Source: Lysobacteraceae bacterium NML95-0200 (GTDB taxonomy: Bacteria > Pseudomonadota > Gammaproteobacteria > Xanthomonadales > Xanthomonadaceae). From it: a DNA stretch of 64,000 bases. The stretch covers positions 1-64,000 of the forward strand of contig NWQQ01000034.1 in assembly GCA_002798255.1 (NCBI GenBank). The letters are read 5' to 3'. Below, piece by piece: positions 11,398-23,476 of the stretch. A model generated the notes under the pieces. It was not told where the DNA came from, ran no database searches, and saw only the letters and a program-made list of their open reading frames with translations. Position 1 is the first letter of the stretch. Every line of letters begins with the position of its first letter. The translations under genes and the position numbers were made by a program.

Positions 11398-12528
11398 TCA
11401 GCCAGTCATCCTGTCCCAGAAGCTTTTCACGCCATCCATGAAGGTGCTGTGGCGTGGCGAGTGTTTGCGGGCGCCCTCGCCGACGAAGGTGGCTTCGAAT
11501 TTCTCCAGCAGTTCTTTCTGCTCACGGGTGAGGTTGACCGGGGTTTCGACAATCACCGTGCAGTACAGGTCGCCCTCGCTGCGGCTGCGTACCGATTTCA
11601 CGCCCTTGCCGCGCAGGCGGAATACCTTGCCGCTTTGGGTTTCGGCAGGAATGCGGATTTCCGCCTCGCCCTTCAGGGTCGGTACGCGCACGCTATCGCC
11701 CAGCGCCGCCTGGGAGATGCGGATCGGCACTTCGCAATGCAAGTCATCGCCCTCGCGGGTGAAGATTTCGTGCTTGCGCACATGGATTTCGATATACAAA
11801 TCGCCAGGCGGTGCACCGGCAGGACCGGCTTCGCCCTCACCGGAGAGGCGGATGCGGTCGCCATTGTCCACGCCTGCGGGAATGGTGACTTCCAGCACCT
11901 TGTCTTTTTGTACGCGGCCATTGCCATGACAGGTTTTGCAGGGTTTGGCGATGGTTTGTCCGCGACCGTCGCAATGTGGACAGGTCTGTTGCATGCGGAA
12001 GGGACCGCGCTGCATCACCACCTGACCGTGACCATGACAATGCCGGCAGGTTTCGAGTTTGCCATCTTCCGAGCCACTGCCATTGCAGTCGCTGCATTCA
12101 ACCCGTGTGGGCATCTCGATGGTTTTCTTCAGCCCGGCCACGGCTTCTTCCAGCCCCAGCTCCAGGTGATAGAGCATGTCCGCGCCACGCCGTGCGCGCT
12201 GCTGGCCGCCCATGCCGCCACCGAAGATATTGCCGAAGATGTCGCCAAAAATATCGCCCATATCGGCATAACCAGCGCCTGCACCGCCGCCCATGCCATG
12301 CTCGAAAGCGGCATGGCCGTGCTGGTCATAGGCACGGCGTTTGCTGGCATCGGAAAGCACGTCATAGGCCTCTTTCACTTCCTTGAAGGCGGCTTCTGCG
12401 GCGGCTTCGTTGCCGGGGTTGCGGTCGGGGTGATGTTTGGCGGCAGCGCGGCGGTAGGCGGTTTTGAGTTCGGCTTCGCTTGCGCTGCGGGCAACGCCCA
12501 GTACTTCGTAATAATCGCGTTTGCTCAT
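11398..12528 (-). CDS. dnaJ: Chaperone protein DnaJ
   Basis: Type I Hsp40 co-chaperone (376 aa) that delivers clients to DnaK and stimulates its ATPase. Order: J domain (1-70) with the HPD motif in KHHPDRNPG; Gly/Phe region (about 75-125); zinc-finger domain with four CxxCxGxG repeats ([32 protein letters not shown]); and C-terminal client-binding domains. Complete. It lies 70 bases downstream of dnaK with a hairpin in the gap, so it probably shares dnaK transcripts at a reduced level. Confidence 0.98.
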   Translation of the reverse strand: MSKRDYYEVLGVARSASEAELKTAYRRAAAKHHPDRNPGNEAAAEAAFKEVKEAYDVLSDASKRRAYDQHGHAAFEHGMGGGAGAGYADMGDIFGDIFGNIFGGGMGGQQRARRGADMLYHLELGLEEAVAGLKKTIEMPTRVECSDCNGSGSEDGKLETCRHCHGHGQVVMQRGPFRMQQTCPHCDGRGQTIAKPCKTCHGNGRVQKDKVLEVTIPAGVDNGDRIRLSGEGEAGPAGAPPGDLYIEIHVRKHEIFTREGDDLHCEVPIRISQAALGDSVRVPTLKGEAEIRIPAETQSGKVFRLRGKGVKSVRSRSEGDLYCTVIVETPVNLTREQKELLEKFEATFVGEGARKHSPRHSTFMDGVKSFWDRMTG

Positions 12529-12551
12529 GGCTGGCTACTGGTCTCATGCAA

Positions 12552-12579
12552 ACGGGCAGGCGTGAATCCGCCTGCCCGT
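12552..12579 (-). terminator. Hairpin between dnaK and dnaJ
   Basis: Arms 12552-12562 and 12569-12579 pair perfectly over 11 bp around a 6-base loop. It lies in the dnaK-dnaJ gap on the transcribed minus strand. No T run follows it, so a role as partial terminator, processing site or mRNA stabiliser is inference from position. Confidence 0.4.
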
Positions 12580-12598
12580 GTCTGCGTGTTGAGAAGAA

Positions 12599-14515
<1,917 letters not shown>

Positions 14516-14564
14516 TGTTGATTACTCTCTCTAATGATTGGGCGGCGATGCCGCGATGACAGGT

Positions 14565-14592
14565 ATTTGGGGATGCCCAGCGCCGCTTCAAG
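14565..14592 (-). promoter_or_regulatory. Sigma32-like heat-shock promoter for dnaK
   Basis: On the minus strand CTTGAAG (14586-14592), 13 bases, then CCCCAAAT (14565-14572), against the RpoH consensus CTTGAAA-N11-16-CCCCATnT. It lies about 50 bases upstream of the dnaK ATG. The same arrangement recurs in front of grpE and cbpA. Confidence 0.75.
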
Positions 14593-14608
14593 GGCTGGGC
14601 TGAAAAAA

Positions 14609-15109
14609 TCAGGGGGCAACCACTACCATTGCCGGACGCAACAGGCGCTCATTGAGCACATAGCCTTTCTGGAACACCTGCACGATGGCGCCGCTGGCAA
14701 TGCCCTCGGCTGCCATCTGGCTCACGGCGTTATGTTGCTCGGGATTGAACGCATCCCCTGCTGCCGCAGCCACTTCGGCAAAACCGTTCTTGCCGGCGAT
14801 ATCGCTCAGCTGCTTGAGGGTCAGCTCAAGGCCGGCACGCAGCGGGTCATCCGCCTTGGCACTGGCAAGCCCGGCCTCCAGTGCGTCAAACACCGGAATC
14901 ATTTCCGACAGCAGCTTTTCGTTGGCAAACTTGCGTGCCATTTCAATATCCCGCGCCAGGCGCTTGCGCTGGTTTTCAAGATCGGCGCGCTCCAGCAGCG
15001 ACTGTGCCTTGAGCTGCTCGATTTCGGCTTTCAAGGCTTCCAGCTCGTCTTCTGCCGCCATTTCCGGCTGCGGGTTTTCATTCGGATCAACTGTATTTTC
15101 TTGGCTCAT
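14609..15109 (-). CDS. grpE: Nucleotide exchange factor GrpE
   Basis: 166-aa nucleotide exchange factor that releases ADP from DnaK. An acidic N-terminal tail is followed by a long coiled coil ([20 protein letters not shown], then [19 protein letters not shown]) and a C-terminal beta domain with the family motif MVQ-type segment [21 protein letters not shown]. The ATG at 15109 is chosen because GGAAAGG lies just upstream; the longer open frame reaches into the promoter. It is divergent from recN, as in E. coli. Confidence 0.97.
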   Translation of the reverse strand: MSQENTVDPNENPQPEMAAEDELEALKAEIEQLKAQSLLERADLENQRKRLARDIEMARKFANEKLLSEMIPVFDALEAGLASAKADDPLRAGLELTLKQLSDIAGKNGFAEVAAAAGDAFNPEQHNAVSQMAAEGIASGAIVQVFQKGYVLNERLLRPAMVVVAP

Positions 15110-15140
15110 TGTGGCCTTTCCATGACGGGCGATACCCGCG

Positions 15141-15169
15141 ACATAGGGGCAGTGCCCACGGCTTTCAAG
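15141..15169 (-). promoter_or_regulatory. Sigma32-like heat-shock promoter for grpE
   Basis: On the minus strand CTTGAAA (15163-15169), 13 bases, then CCCCTATGT (15141-15149). The -35 element matches the RpoH consensus exactly and the -10 keeps the CCCC core. It sits 32 bases upstream of the grpE ATG in the 119-base gap shared with recN. Confidence 0.78.
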
Positions 15170-15228
15170 AGCCAACAAATCGCAGCCAGTCGCAGAATTT
15201 GCAACAGGTGCGCATTAAGCTATGCGCC

Positions 15229-16911
15229 ATGCTGATCCGACTTGCCATTTGTGATTTCGCCGTCGTGCAACAGGCCGAGCTGGCCTTTGACGCCGGCATG
15301 ACTGTTATCTCGGGTGAAACCGGCGCGGGCAAATCGCTGCTGGTCGATGCGCTGGGCTTCATTTCCGGCCAGCGCGCCGATGCCAGTGTGGTGCGCCACG
15401 GCGCCGAGCGTGCCGATTTGACTGCCGAATTCAGCCTGCATGACACCCCTGCCGCGCGTGAGTGGCTTGCCGAGCAGGAGATGGATGAAGCCGATGGCCT
15501 ATGCCGCCTGCGCCGGGTACTGCGCGCCGATGGCGGCTCCAAAGCCTGGATCAATGGCCGCATGGTCAGTGCCAGCCAGCTCGGCGAATTGGCAGCCCTG
15601 CTGCTGGAAATCCACGGCCAGCACGCCCAGCAGGCACTGCTGGCGCGCCCGGCGCAACTGGCATTGCTGGATCAATACGGCGGCCACCCACATCTACTGG
15701 ATGAAGTCGCGCAGGCTGCCCGCCATTGGCAACAGCTCAAGCGCGAGCAGGAAAAACTCAGCGCCCAAGGCGATGTCAGCGAGCGATGCGAATATCTGCG
15801 TCACCAGTTGGACGAGCTGGAATCCGAAACGCTGGAAACCGATGCCATCGCCACCCTGGAGGCCGAACACCGCCGTCTGGCGCATGGCAGTGAGCTTGCC
15901 AGCGCCCAAGCCCAAGCACTGGCCTGGCTGGCGGAAGGGGATGAGTTCAATGCCCTCAGCTTGCTGCATCGCGCCCGCCATGCGCTGGGCGATGTCATCG
16001 CGCATGATCCGCGTCTGGCCGATATCGACGCGATGCTGGAATCAGCCGGCATTGCGCTGGATGAAGCCAGCGATGCCCTGCGCCGCCTGGGCGATGAAGC
16101 CGAACTGGACCCGGCGCATTTCGATGCTCTGGATGCGCGCCTGCAACGGCTGCATACCCTTGCCCGCAAGCATCGCGTTGGCATGGATGAGCTCATCAAT
16201 GTTCGCAGCCATATCGGACGCGAGTTGGAGGCACTGGAAAACGCCGGTGAACGGCTTGCCGGACTGAAGGCGGAAATGGACAAGGCGCTAGCCGTCTGGC
16301 AGAACGCCGCCGAACAGCTTGGCCGTGCCCGCCAGACCGCAGCCACGGCACTGGCGAGCGCCGTGCTTGCCATCATCCGTGAGCTGGGCATGGGCAAGGC
16401 GGATTTCCAGATTCAGCTTGTTGAGCAAGACCGCGCCATCCCTGACCCACAGGGCGCAGAGCGTGTGGAATTCATGATTGCCGCCAACCCCGGCCAGCCG
16501 CCCAAACCGCTGCGCAAGGTGGCTTCCGGCGGGGAGCTCTCACGCATCTCGCTGGCGATTGAAGTCGCCAGTCACGCCGCCGGTGGCGCAGCCACCATGA
16601 TTTTCGACGAAGTGGACACCGGCATCAGCGGCGCTGTGGCCGAAGTGGTCGGGCAGAAGCTGCGCGCTCTTGGCGAACACGCACAAGTGATGTGCGTGAC
16701 CCACCTGCCACAAGTCGCCGCCCAAGGGCATCAGCAATGGCGGGTCAGCAAAAGCGGGGATGAAATGGTCACCTCAAGCGCCGTCGAAAAGCTGGACGAA
16801 GCCGGCCGAGTCGAGGAAATCGCCCGCCTGCTGGGCGGCGTCAATATCAGCGATGCCGTGCGCGAAGCCGCCCGCAGCCTGCTGGAGAGCAGCAATAGAG
16901 TCAGTGGCTAA
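15229..16911 (+). CDS. recN: DNA repair protein RecN
   Basis: SMC-like ATPase of double-strand break repair (560 aa). Walker A is ISGETGAGKSLL in the N-terminal half; a long coiled-coil middle region follows; the C-terminal half carries the ABC signature KVASGGELSRISLAIEV and Walker B TMIFDEVDTGISG, then VMCVTHLPQVAAQGHQQW. The ATG at 15229 gives the conserved start MLIRLAICDFAVV. It is divergent from grpE. I looked for a CTG-N10-CAG LexA box in the gap and did not find one. Confidence 0.97.
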   Translation: MLIRLAICDFAVVQQAELAFDAGMTVISGETGAGKSLLVDALGFISGQRADASVVRHGAERADLTAEFSLHDTPAAREWLAEQEMDEADGLCRLRRVLRADGGSKAWINGRMVSASQLGELAALLLEIHGQHAQQALLARPAQLALLDQYGGHPHLLDEVAQAARHWQQLKREQEKLSAQGDVSERCEYLRHQLDELESETLETDAIATLEAEHRRLAHGSELASAQAQALAWLAEGDEFNALSLLHRARHALGDVIAHDPRLADIDAMLESAGIALDEASDALRRLGDEAELDPAHFDALDARLQRLHTLARKHRVGMDELINVRSHIGRELEALENAGERLAGLKAEMDKALAVWQNAAEQLGRARQTAATALASAVLAIIRELGMGKADFQIQLVEQDRAIPDPQGAERVEFMIAANPGQPPKPLRKVASGGELSRISLAIEVASHAAGGAATMIFDEVDTGISGAVAEVVGQKLRALGEHAQVMCVTHLPQVAAQGHQQWRVSKSGDEMVTSSAVEKLDEAGRVEEIARLLGGVNISDAVREAARSLLESSNRVSG

Positions 16912-17089
16912 AGGCTCGTCGCCCTGCCCCGGATGGCGAAACTTGCATCATCCGCACATTGCCCAGCGGCTGTGCGAGCACTGGCTGCAAAACCGCCCGA
17001 TGCGCCAGTTCAACCCGCGCGAGCTGGCGCATATCGCCCAGGTACTTGTTCCAGTGGGCCTGGGCCTCGGGACATGCAGCAGGCCTCAT
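16901..17089 (-). CDS. Possible small ORF after cobS (62 aa, unrecognised)
   Basis: The gap between recN and cobS holds a minus-strand frame starting at the ATG at 17089, 8 bases after the cobS stop, and ending inside the last codons of recN. It would encode 62 residues (starting MRPAACPEAQAHWNKYLGDM, later QLARVELAHRAVLQPVLAQ). No family is recognised, there is no signal or membrane segment, and the ribosome site is poor. It may be chance in GC-rich DNA; position behind the cob genes is the only support. Confidence 0.2.
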   Translation of the reverse strand: MRPAACPEAQAHWNKYLGDMRQLARVELAHRAVLQPVLAQPLGNVRMMQVSPSGAGRRAFSH

Positions 17090-17097
17090 GGCCTGAA

Positions 17098-17835
17098 TCA
17101 GGCGCAATACGGCCAAGCAATGGTGCACAACAGCAATACGCCGGTTTCGGTGATTTCCACCAATGCCCCCAGGGTATCGCCAGTGCAGCCGCCCAGGCGC
17201 TGCATGCAGGCGCTGCGCCAGCGCCAGAAAACCAGCAGCAGGCCAAGCAGTAGCGCAAGCGCCAGCCATACCGGCAGCCATGCCAATGGCGCCAGTCCCA
17301 GCACGGTGATAAGCCAGCCCGCCCGGGGCGTGGGGGCAAGGCCGCTGCCAAGGCCATTGGCGCGCACATAGGGCGTGGCAAGCAGGGCGGGCAGCAATAC
17401 CAGGCGACCAGCAAAGACCGCAAAAAACAGTGCCGGTGCAACCTGCGGCAGGCTCGCCAGTGCAGCGAATTTCAACAGCAATACCAGCAGCAAGGCAATG
17501 ACCCCCATCGGCCCGCTGGCCGGGTCTTTCATGATGGCGAGGGTTTTCTTTCTATCGCCGATGCCGCCTACCCAGGCATCGGCGCTGTCGGCCAGACCAT
17601 CCAGATGCAGGCCGCCACTCAACCAGACCCAGGCCAGCAAAGTCAGGGCCGCCAGCAGCAGATTGGGCAGCCAATCGGCCAGCAGCGCATTCAGCAGCAT
17701 CAACAATGCGCCCAGCAATGCACCCACCAGCGGGTAATACAGCGGCGAGCGTTGCCGGGCCTGGCTATCGGCAAATACCGATACCGGCACCGGGATGCGG
17801 CTCAGAAAACCGAGGGCTACGGCAAAGGCTTTCAC
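17098..17835 (-). CDS. cobS: Adenosylcobinamide-GDP ribazoletransferase (cobalamin synthase)
   Basis: Membrane enzyme (245 aa) that joins adenosylcobinamide-GDP to alpha-ribazole(-5'-phosphate), the final assembly step of adenosylcobalamin. It starts AVALGFLSRIPVPV and carries the catalytic motif GGLHLDGLADSADAWVGG in the first cytoplasmic loop, followed by MKDPASGPMGV and several hydrophobic helices. Its start overlaps the cobC stop by 4 bases; it is the last clear gene of the cob operon. Confidence 0.95.
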   Translation of the reverse strand: MKAFAVALGFLSRIPVPVSVFADSQARQRSPLYYPLVGALLGALLMLLNALLADWLPNLLLAALTLLAWVWLSGGLHLDGLADSADAWVGGIGDRKKTLAIMKDPASGPMGVIALLLVLLLKFAALASLPQVAPALFFAVFAGRLVLLPALLATPYVRANGLGSGLAPTPRAGWLITVLGLAPLAWLPVWLALALLLGLLLVFWRWRSACMQRLGGCTGDTLGALVEITETGVLLLCTIAWPYCA

Positions 17836-18392
17836 AGAGGGCGCTCCGGCAGTGGCCAGGGCAGGTGCTGGAAGCTGGCATGCGGCACGTCGATGCCGGC
17901 CATATCGGCAAAGCTGCGGCCTTCCGCCCAGCAGCGCAGCAGGCGGATGACGCCGCCATGCGTCACCACCAAAACGCGCTCTTCCTTTGCCGGGGCGTAC
18001 AGCGCCAATGCCGCATGCAGGCGCGCGGCAAACTGTGCCAGGGTTTCAGCGCCGGGCGGCGGGTTCTGCCAGGGGTCAGCCCAGAACGCTGCCAGCGCCT
18101 CGCCGTCCTGTTCGGCAATCTGTGCAATCGGCACGCCTTGCCAGTGCCCAAAATGATATTCGGCCAAACCTTCGGCCACCGCCAGCGGCACGCCACGCTG
18201 CGCGGCCAGCTCTCGCGCGAAGGCGGCACAACGCTGCAAGGGCGAAGTCACGATGCGTTGCCACTGCCGTCCCTGTACTGCCTGCCGCAATTGCGCCCAA
18301 CCCTGCTCGGTGAGTGCATCATCCAGTTGCCCGCGATAGCTGGCCTTGCCAGTATCGCCATGCCGCAGCAGGTCAAAACCGGCCATGCTCAT
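17832..18392 (-). CDS. cobC: Alpha-ribazole phosphatase, histidine phosphatase family
   Basis: 186-aa phosphohistidine phosphatase likely to remove the phosphate from alpha-ribazole-5'-phosphate (or from adenosylcobalamin-5'-phosphate). The phosphoacceptor motif LLRHGDTG is at residues 8-15; the second-half histidine is in [12 protein letters not shown]. Assignment to CobC rather than another phosphoglycerate-mutase-like enzyme rests on its place between cobT and cobS, with 4-base overlaps to both. An in-frame Met two codons downstream is an alternative start. Confidence 0.9.
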   Translation of the reverse strand: MSMAGFDLLRHGDTGKASYRGQLDDALTEQGWAQLRQAVQGRQWQRIVTSPLQRCAAFARELAAQRGVPLAVAEGLAEYHFGHWQGVPIAQIAEQDGEALAAFWADPWQNPPPGAETLAQFAARLHAALALYAPAKEERVLVVTHGGVIRLLRCWAEGRSFADMAGIDVPHASFQHLPWPLPERPL

Positions 18393-19438
18393 GCCCGACT
18401 GACTCCGGCCTCAGCAAAAGTCGCCATTTGTCCATGCAGGGCGCAGGCCAGCCGTAGCAATGGCAAAGCTGTTGCCGCGCCACTGCCTTCCCCCAGCCGC
18501 AAGTCCAAATCGAGCAAGGGCTCGGCCGCCAGCGCCTGCAAAAGCCGTCCATGCCCCTGCTCCTTGGAGCGATGCGAAAACAGCAGCCAGTCGCGGACTT
18601 TGGGCTGGATGTGCACCGCGACCAGGGCTGCTGCACTGCTGATAAAGCCATCGACCATTACCGGCAAAGCAGCCTGTGCGGCGGCGATATACGCCCCGGC
18701 AAGGGCAGCGATTTCAAAGCCGCCAAGGCAGCGCAACCAATCCAGTGGCTGCGCTTGCCCGGCATGCAGCGCCAGCGCGCGGTTTATCACTTCGGCCTTG
18801 TGGGCGATGCCATCAGCCGACAGGCCGGTACCCGCGCCGGCCAGTTGTTCGGCAGGCAGCGCCAGCAAGGCGCAGGCCAATGCGCTGGCAGCGGTGGTAT
18901 TGCCAATGCCCATTTCACCGCCAATGAAAATATCCGCGCCTGCGGCCTTGGCGCGCTGCACACTATCGCGCCCCGCCGCCAGTGCGGCAGCCAGTTGTGC
19001 CGCGCTCATCGCAGGCTGCTGGCAGAAGTTTGCCGTGCCAGGCGCAATCCAGACACGCTGGACACCGGGAATCTCGCCAGGGTCGTTCACCACCCCGAGA
19101 TTCACCACCTCAAGCCTCGCGCCCAAATGCTTGGCCAGCACGCTGATGGCTGCGCCGCCAGTGGCAAAGTTCGCCAGCATCTGCCCGGTAACCGCCTGCG
19201 GAAAGGCCGAGATATTTTCTGCCGCCACGCCGTGGTCGGCTGCAAATATGGCAATCCAGGGATTTTCCAGCGCCGGCTTGAGCTGGCGCTGCATCGCCGC
19301 CAGTGTCACCGCCAGTGTTTCCAGGCGCCCCAATGCACCGGGTGGCTTGGTCAATTGCATTTGATGCTGCAAGGCGCGCTGGTGCATCTGTGCATCCAGC
19401 GCCGCCACCGGGGCATGCAACCATTCAAGATTCATCAT
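18389..19438 (-). CDS. cobT: Nicotinate-nucleotide-dimethylbenzimidazole phosphoribosyltransferase
   Basis: Makes alpha-ribazole-5'-phosphate from 5,6-dimethylbenzimidazole and nicotinate mononucleotide, supplying the lower ligand of B12. About 349 aa. Motifs: [36 protein letters not shown], and the catalytic-glutamate region [10 protein letters not shown] near the C-terminus. The start is one of two adjacent ATG codons (19438, 19435), overlapping the cobU stop. Confidence 0.96.
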   Translation of the reverse strand: MMNLEWLHAPVAALDAQMHQRALQHQMQLTKPPGALGRLETLAVTLAAMQRQLKPALENPWIAIFAADHGVAAENISAFPQAVTGQMLANFATGGAAISVLAKHLGARLEVVNLGVVNDPGEIPGVQRVWIAPGTANFCQQPAMSAAQLAAALAAGRDSVQRAKAAGADIFIGGEMGIGNTTAASALACALLALPAEQLAGAGTGLSADGIAHKAEVINRALALHAGQAQPLDWLRCLGGFEIAALAGAYIAAAQAALPVMVDGFISSAAALVAVHIQPKVRDWLLFSHRSKEQGHGRLLQALAAEPLLDLDLRLGEGSGAATALPLLRLACALHGQMATFAEAGVSRA

Positions 19439-19950
19439 TGTTTTCCTTTCAGATACCAGGGCAGCCCGGCGATGACCATCACCACCGCATCGCATTGTGC
19501 AGCCAGACGCTGATGCAGGCGGCCAGATTCGTCCACAAAACGGCGCGAAAGCGCGCCCATTGGTACCACCCCCTGCCCCACTTCATTGCTGACCAGAATC
19601 AGCTCGCCGGGAAGTTTAGGCAATATTGCCAGCAAGGTATCCAGTGTTTGCTGCAAATTTTCGGGCGCATGCAGCAGCTGATTGCTGAGCCAGAGCGTCA
19701 GGCAGTCCACCAGCAGCACGGCATCTGCTCGGGCGTGCGCCTGCAATGCCGCGGCCAATTGCAGTGGCGCTTCCACAAGCTGCCAGTGCGGCGGGCGCTG
19801 CTGGCGGTGCTGCTCGATGCGCGCGGCCATTTCCGCATCCTGCGCCTCGGCGGTGGCGATATACACCACCGGCTTGCCGGACTGGCTGGCCAAGCGTTCG
19901 GCAAACGCGCTTTTGCCAGAGCGTGCGCCGCCCAGAATCAGTCGTTGCAT
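19435..19950 (-). CDS. cobU: Adenosylcobinamide kinase / adenosylcobinamide-phosphate guanylyltransferase
   Basis: Bifunctional 171-aa enzyme that phosphorylates adenosylcobinamide and then transfers GMP to give adenosylcobinamide-GDP. The N-terminal P-loop is [15 protein letters not shown]; the guanylylated histidine region is [29 protein letters not shown] and [12 protein letters not shown] complete the family pattern. It overlaps the cobQ stop region, inside the minus-strand cob operon. Confidence 0.97.
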   Translation of the reverse strand: MQRLILGGARSGKSAFAERLASQSGKPVVYIATAEAQDAEMAARIEQHRQQRPPHWQLVEAPLQLAAALQAHARADAVLLVDCLTLWLSNQLLHAPENLQQTLDTLLAILPKLPGELILVSNEVGQGVVPMGALSRRFVDESGRLHQRLAAQCDAVVMVIAGLPWYLKGKQ

Positions 19951-21410
19951 CGTGCAATCCCCACAAGTTTTTTCAAGGTAACGGTGTCCAGATGCGCCTC
20001 TACCGCATCGGCCAGTCGCTCGATGCTGGCTTCGCGCAGGGCACGCACATCCAGTGGCTGCGCCTTTTCAAGCCCTGCCCATTGCAGCAGCAGGCTGAGC
20101 GCCTCGGGCGTATCAAACAGGCCATGCAGATAACTGCCCAGTACCTGTCCATCGGCAGACAACGCGCCATCGCGCGCGCCGTTTTCAAGCAGCAACGGCT
20201 GCTCGCCGGCAATCCGGCTTTGCCCGCAATGGATTTCATAGCCCGATACCGGCGCAGTTTTGCCAAGCAGATGCAGCTGTCCACGCATATTGGCAAGGCG
20301 TTTTTGCTTTTGCAGCACGGTGTCGATGGGCAAATAGCCAAGCCCCTGGGTGCTGCCGGGCATGCCTTCCAGGCCGTCCGGGTCATGGACGGCCTGCCCC
20401 AGCATCTGCATGCCGCCACAGATGCCGATGATTTTTCCGCCATAGCGCAGATGCCGGGCAATGGCGCGCTCCCAGCCATTGGCGCGCAGCCAGGCCAAAT
20501 CGGCCGAGGTCGCCTTGCTGCCCGGCAGGATGATGAGCTCGCAGGGCGCTATCGGCTGCCCTGCCGGGATGAACTGCAAGTCCACTTGCGGGTGGACACG
20601 CAGGGCATCGAAGTCATTGTGGTTGCTGATGCGCGGCAACGCCGGAATCCGCACCCGCAATGGTGCGGCAACATGTGCAGCAAGTGTTTTCGGCAAGGCA
20701 TCCTCGGCCTCCAGATGCAGCCCCTGCATGAGGGGCAACACCCCCAGCACCGGCTTGCCCGTGCGCGCTTCCAGCCAGCGCAAGCCTGGCTCCAGCAGCG
20801 CAATATCGCCGCGAAAACGATTGATGACAAAACCGGCCACGCGCGCACGTTCGCTTGACGAAAGCAATTCCAGGGTGCCGACAAGATGCGCAAACACGCC
20901 GCCACGGTCGATGTCGGCAATCAGGATGACCGGGCAATCCACCGCCTCGGCATAGCCCATATTGGCGATGTCATGCGCGCGCAGATTGATTTCCGCAGGG
21001 CTGCCTGCGCCTTCTACCAGCAGCACATCATGCGCTGCCACAAGCCGCTGGTGCGAGGCCAGCACCGCCTTCAGCGCCTGCGGCTTGTACTGCTGATACT
21101 GCGCCGCACTCATCTGGCCGATGGCCTTGCCGTGCACAATCACCTGCGTGCCGGTATCGGCATGCGGTTTTAAAAGAATCGGGTTGAAATCGGTATGCGC
21201 AGCCACGCCTGCGGCCTCGGCCTGCACTGCCTGGGCGCGACCAATCTCGCCACCATCGGCAGTGACGGCGGCATTGAGCGCCATGTTTTGCGGCTTGAAC
21301 GGCGCCACCTTCACGCCCTGTCGCCGCGCCCAGCGGCATAGCGCGGTGACCAGCAGACTCTTGCCTGCATCGGATGTGCAGCCCTGCACCATCAAGACTT
21401 TTGCGCTCAT
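19938..21410 (-). CDS. cobQ: Cobyric acid synthase (CobQ/CbiP)
   Basis: Glutamine-dependent amidotransferase (490 aa) that amidates adenosylcobyrinate a,c-diamide at four positions to give cobyric acid. The N-terminal DTBS-like ATPase domain begins [20 protein letters not shown]; the C-terminal class I glutaminase-like domain has the nucleophile in [13 protein letters not shown] and the histidine in GSYLHGLFD. The ATG at 21410 is chosen; it overlaps the cobD stop by 4 bases. The longer open frame is the antisense of cobD. Confidence 0.96.
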   Translation of the reverse strand: MSAKVLMVQGCTSDAGKSLLVTALCRWARRQGVKVAPFKPQNMALNAAVTADGGEIGRAQAVQAEAAGVAAHTDFNPILLKPHADTGTQVIVHGKAIGQMSAAQYQQYKPQALKAVLASHQRLVAAHDVLLVEGAGSPAEINLRAHDIANMGYAEAVDCPVILIADIDRGGVFAHLVGTLELLSSSERARVAGFVINRFRGDIALLEPGLRWLEARTGKPVLGVLPLMQGLHLEAEDALPKTLAAHVAAPLRVRIPALPRISNHNDFDALRVHPQVDLQFIPAGQPIAPCELIILPGSKATSADLAWLRANGWERAIARHLRYGGKIIGICGGMQMLGQAVHDPDGLEGMPGSTQGLGYLPIDTVLQKQKRLANMRGQLHLLGKTAPVSGYEIHCGQSRIAGEQPLLLENGARDGALSADGQVLGSYLHGLFDTPEALSLLLQWAGLEKAQPLDVRALREASIERLADAVEAHLDTVTLKKLVGIARCND

Positions 21411-22384
21411 TGCGCTATCTCCTGCAAGGCGGTTTGCAACCGCTGCCATGCATTTTCGCTGCCGGGCAGGCCAAAACGCAGCGCCAAAGGCTCGGCAAAG
21501 CGCCGCACCAGCACGGCGCGTTGCGCCAGTGCCTCGGCCACGGCACTGGCCTGTGCATCCTGCCAATAGCGGAAATACGCCGTGCCGGATGTATTCATAC
21601 CATGCGCGGCCAGCAATGCCGCAAGCCGTGCGCCTTGCTGTTGCAACCACTGCCGCTGCGCCTTGTGCCAGTCACTATCGGCCAGCGCCTTGCGCAGCAG
21701 CCAGCGCGCCGGGCCATTCACTGTCCACGGGCCAAACTGCGCGGCAAGTCTTTGCAGGGCGCTTTCCGTTGAAACCACAAAACCTGCGCGTATCCCGGCA
21801 AGGCCAAAGAACTTGCCCACCGAGCGCAGCACCCACAAACCTTCACGGCTGTCGGCACACAGGCTGTTTTCCGAGGTGACATCCATGAAGGCTTCATCCA
21901 CCACCAGCCAGCCGCCACTAGCGGCGAGCCGGGCATGCGCGGCCAACAGCGCCTGGCGGGAAAACACCGCGCCTGTCGGATTGCAGGGGTTTATCAGCAC
22001 CAGCACATCATGCGTGCCGGCAGCGGCCAGTATCTTGTCTGCGGGCAGCAGCGTGACTTGATGCCCGGCGCTTTGCCAGGCATGGGCGTGTTCGGCATAG
22101 CCAGGCGCCAGCACCGCCACACGGCTGGCCTTGCGTAGCCTCGGCAACATCTGGATGGCCGTCTGCGAGCCTGCCACCGGCAATAGCTGCGCGGCACCGT
22201 AATAATTGCAAGCTACCGGAAGCAGGCCGTCATCGTCTTCGGGCAGGCGTTGCCAGACCCTTGACGGGATTTCCGGCAGCGGCCAGGCGCGCGGGCTGAT
22301 GCCGGTGGAAAGGTCAAGCCAATCTTCGGCGGCAATGCCGTACTGCCGCGCGACATGGTTCAAGCGTCCCCCATGTTCAAGCAT
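21407..22384 (-). CDS. cobD: L-threonine-O-3-phosphate decarboxylase (CobD-type aminotransferase fold)
   Basis: PLP enzyme (325 aa) expected to make (R)-1-amino-2-propanol O-2-phosphate, the linker of the nucleotide loop; called CobD in Salmonella, CobC in Pseudomonas denitrificans. Starts [17 protein letters not shown], typical of the family, followed by [13 protein letters not shown] motifs: [18 protein letters not shown] and the Schiff-base lysine in [16 protein letters not shown]. The start overlaps the cbiB stop by 8 bases. Confidence 0.93.
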   Translation of the reverse strand: MLEHGGRLNHVARQYGIAAEDWLDLSTGISPRAWPLPEIPSRVWQRLPEDDDGLLPVACNYYGAAQLLPVAGSQTAIQMLPRLRKASRVAVLAPGYAEHAHAWQSAGHQVTLLPADKILAAAGTHDVLVLINPCNPTGAVFSRQALLAAHARLAASGGWLVVDEAFMDVTSENSLCADSREGLWVLRSVGKFFGLAGIRAGFVVSTESALQRLAAQFGPWTVNGPARWLLRKALADSDWHKAQRQWLQQQGARLAALLAAHGMNTSGTAYFRYWQDAQASAVAEALAQRAVLVRRFAEPLALRFGLPGSENAWQRLQTALQEIAQ

Positions 22385-23297
22385 TGCCTGCCCTCCAGAC
22401 CAGGGTGACAAGCAGGATGATGACTGCCCACAGCCAGGCGCCATTTCGCACCAGACGCCAAGCCGCAAAGATGCAAGCGGCATCGGCCTTGCGCCCTGCT
22501 CCCAGTATCGGCCGGGACATCATCTGCCCGTGATACATCGCCGCACCACCCAACTGCACCTGCAAGGCGCCCGCACCTGCGGCCATCACCGGCCCTGCAT
22601 TGGGGCTTTTCCATTGGCGAGCCTGCACGCGCCAGGCCGCCAATGCCTGCCGCGTCGAGCCCAGCAAGGCATAGCTCAAGGCGGTCAAGCGCGCAGGAAC
22701 AAAATTCAGCACATCATCCACACGCGCCGCGCACATGCCAAAGCGTGAAAAGCGCGCATTGCGATAGCCCCACATCGCATCCAGAGTATTGGCAAGCCGG
22801 TACAGCAGCACGCCCGGCGCGCCCAGCAACAGGCACCAGAAAATTGCGGCAAAAACCGCATCGCAGCCATTTTCCAGTACCGATTCGGTCGCAGCCGTGG
22901 CAACGCCGGTTTCATCCAGCGCCGCTGTATCACGGCTGACAATCCGGCTTACAGCAGCACGCGCGGCGGGCAAATCCTGCTGCTGCAAGGCGGCTGCAAC
23001 CGGAGCGGCATGCTCGCCCAGACTGCGCAGGCCAATGGCGAAATACAGGACGATGCTGGTAAAGAGAGCCTTTAACCACGGCCAGCTTTCCAGCCAGCAA
23101 GCAAGCAGCGCACACAGCGCCACGGCAGGCAGCACCGCCAGACTCCAGGCAAGGACACCGGCCATGCGGCTATCGCGGTACAGATAGCGCTCAAGCCAGG
23201 CGGCAAAACGCCCAAAAACCAGCAGCGGATGCGCCCGGCGCGGCTCGCCCAGCAGCGCATCCAGACACAGCGCGGCGATGACGATCACAGCGAGCAT
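22377..23297 (-). CDS. cbiB: Adenosylcobinamide-phosphate synthase (CbiB; CobD of P. denitrificans)
   Basis: Integral membrane enzyme (306 aa) that condenses cobyric acid with aminopropanol (phosphate) to form adenosylcobinamide (phosphate). N-terminal motif [20 protein letters not shown]; then [25 protein letters not shown] split over positions ~117-141, the characteristic cytoplasmic motif; DAMWGYRN later. First gene of the second half of the cob operon: its start faces a 684-base repeat island, so transcription from the upstream riboswitch must pass through that or begin inside it. Confidence 0.94.
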   Translation of the reverse strand: MLAVIVIAALCLDALLGEPRRAHPLLVFGRFAAWLERYLYRDSRMAGVLAWSLAVLPAVALCALLACWLESWPWLKALFTSIVLYFAIGLRSLGEHAAPVAAALQQQDLPAARAAVSRIVSRDTAALDETGVATAATESVLENGCDAVFAAIFWCLLLGAPGVLLYRLANTLDAMWGYRNARFSRFGMCAARVDDVLNFVPARLTALSYALLGSTRQALAAWRVQARQWKSPNAGPVMAAGAGALQVQLGGAAMYHGQMMSRPILGAGRKADAACIFAAWRLVRNGAWLWAVIILLVTLVWRAGNA

Positions 23298-23338
23298 GGG
23301 TTTGTGTCATCGGTTATCAGCACAGCATTCCCCTCCCT

Positions 23339-23420
23339 GTCACCCGGCGCACAATCGCAAGGTCTTGGTGGGCGCAGCAAGAGATTCTGCAACGGCGCTT
23401 ACGCTTGCGCAGAATGACGG
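23339..23420. repeat. MITE/REP-like repeat, copy 1
   Basis: Begins gtcacccggcgc and ends cttgcgcagaatgacgg. The ends are imperfect inverted repeats (GTCAccCTGCGC versus GTCAttCTGCGC read from the other end). It shares its layout with copy 2 at 23477-23557 and its right end with a fragment at 23815-23853. Confidence 0.7.
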
Positions 23421-23476
23421 GTGGTTTTTCAGATTCGACAAGCCCAACCGTCTTGCGCAAGTCACACCCACATCCC

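Noticed and set aside
15110-15228. LexA box for recN
   Set aside because: No CTG-N10-CAG site could be found in the recN-grpE gap.
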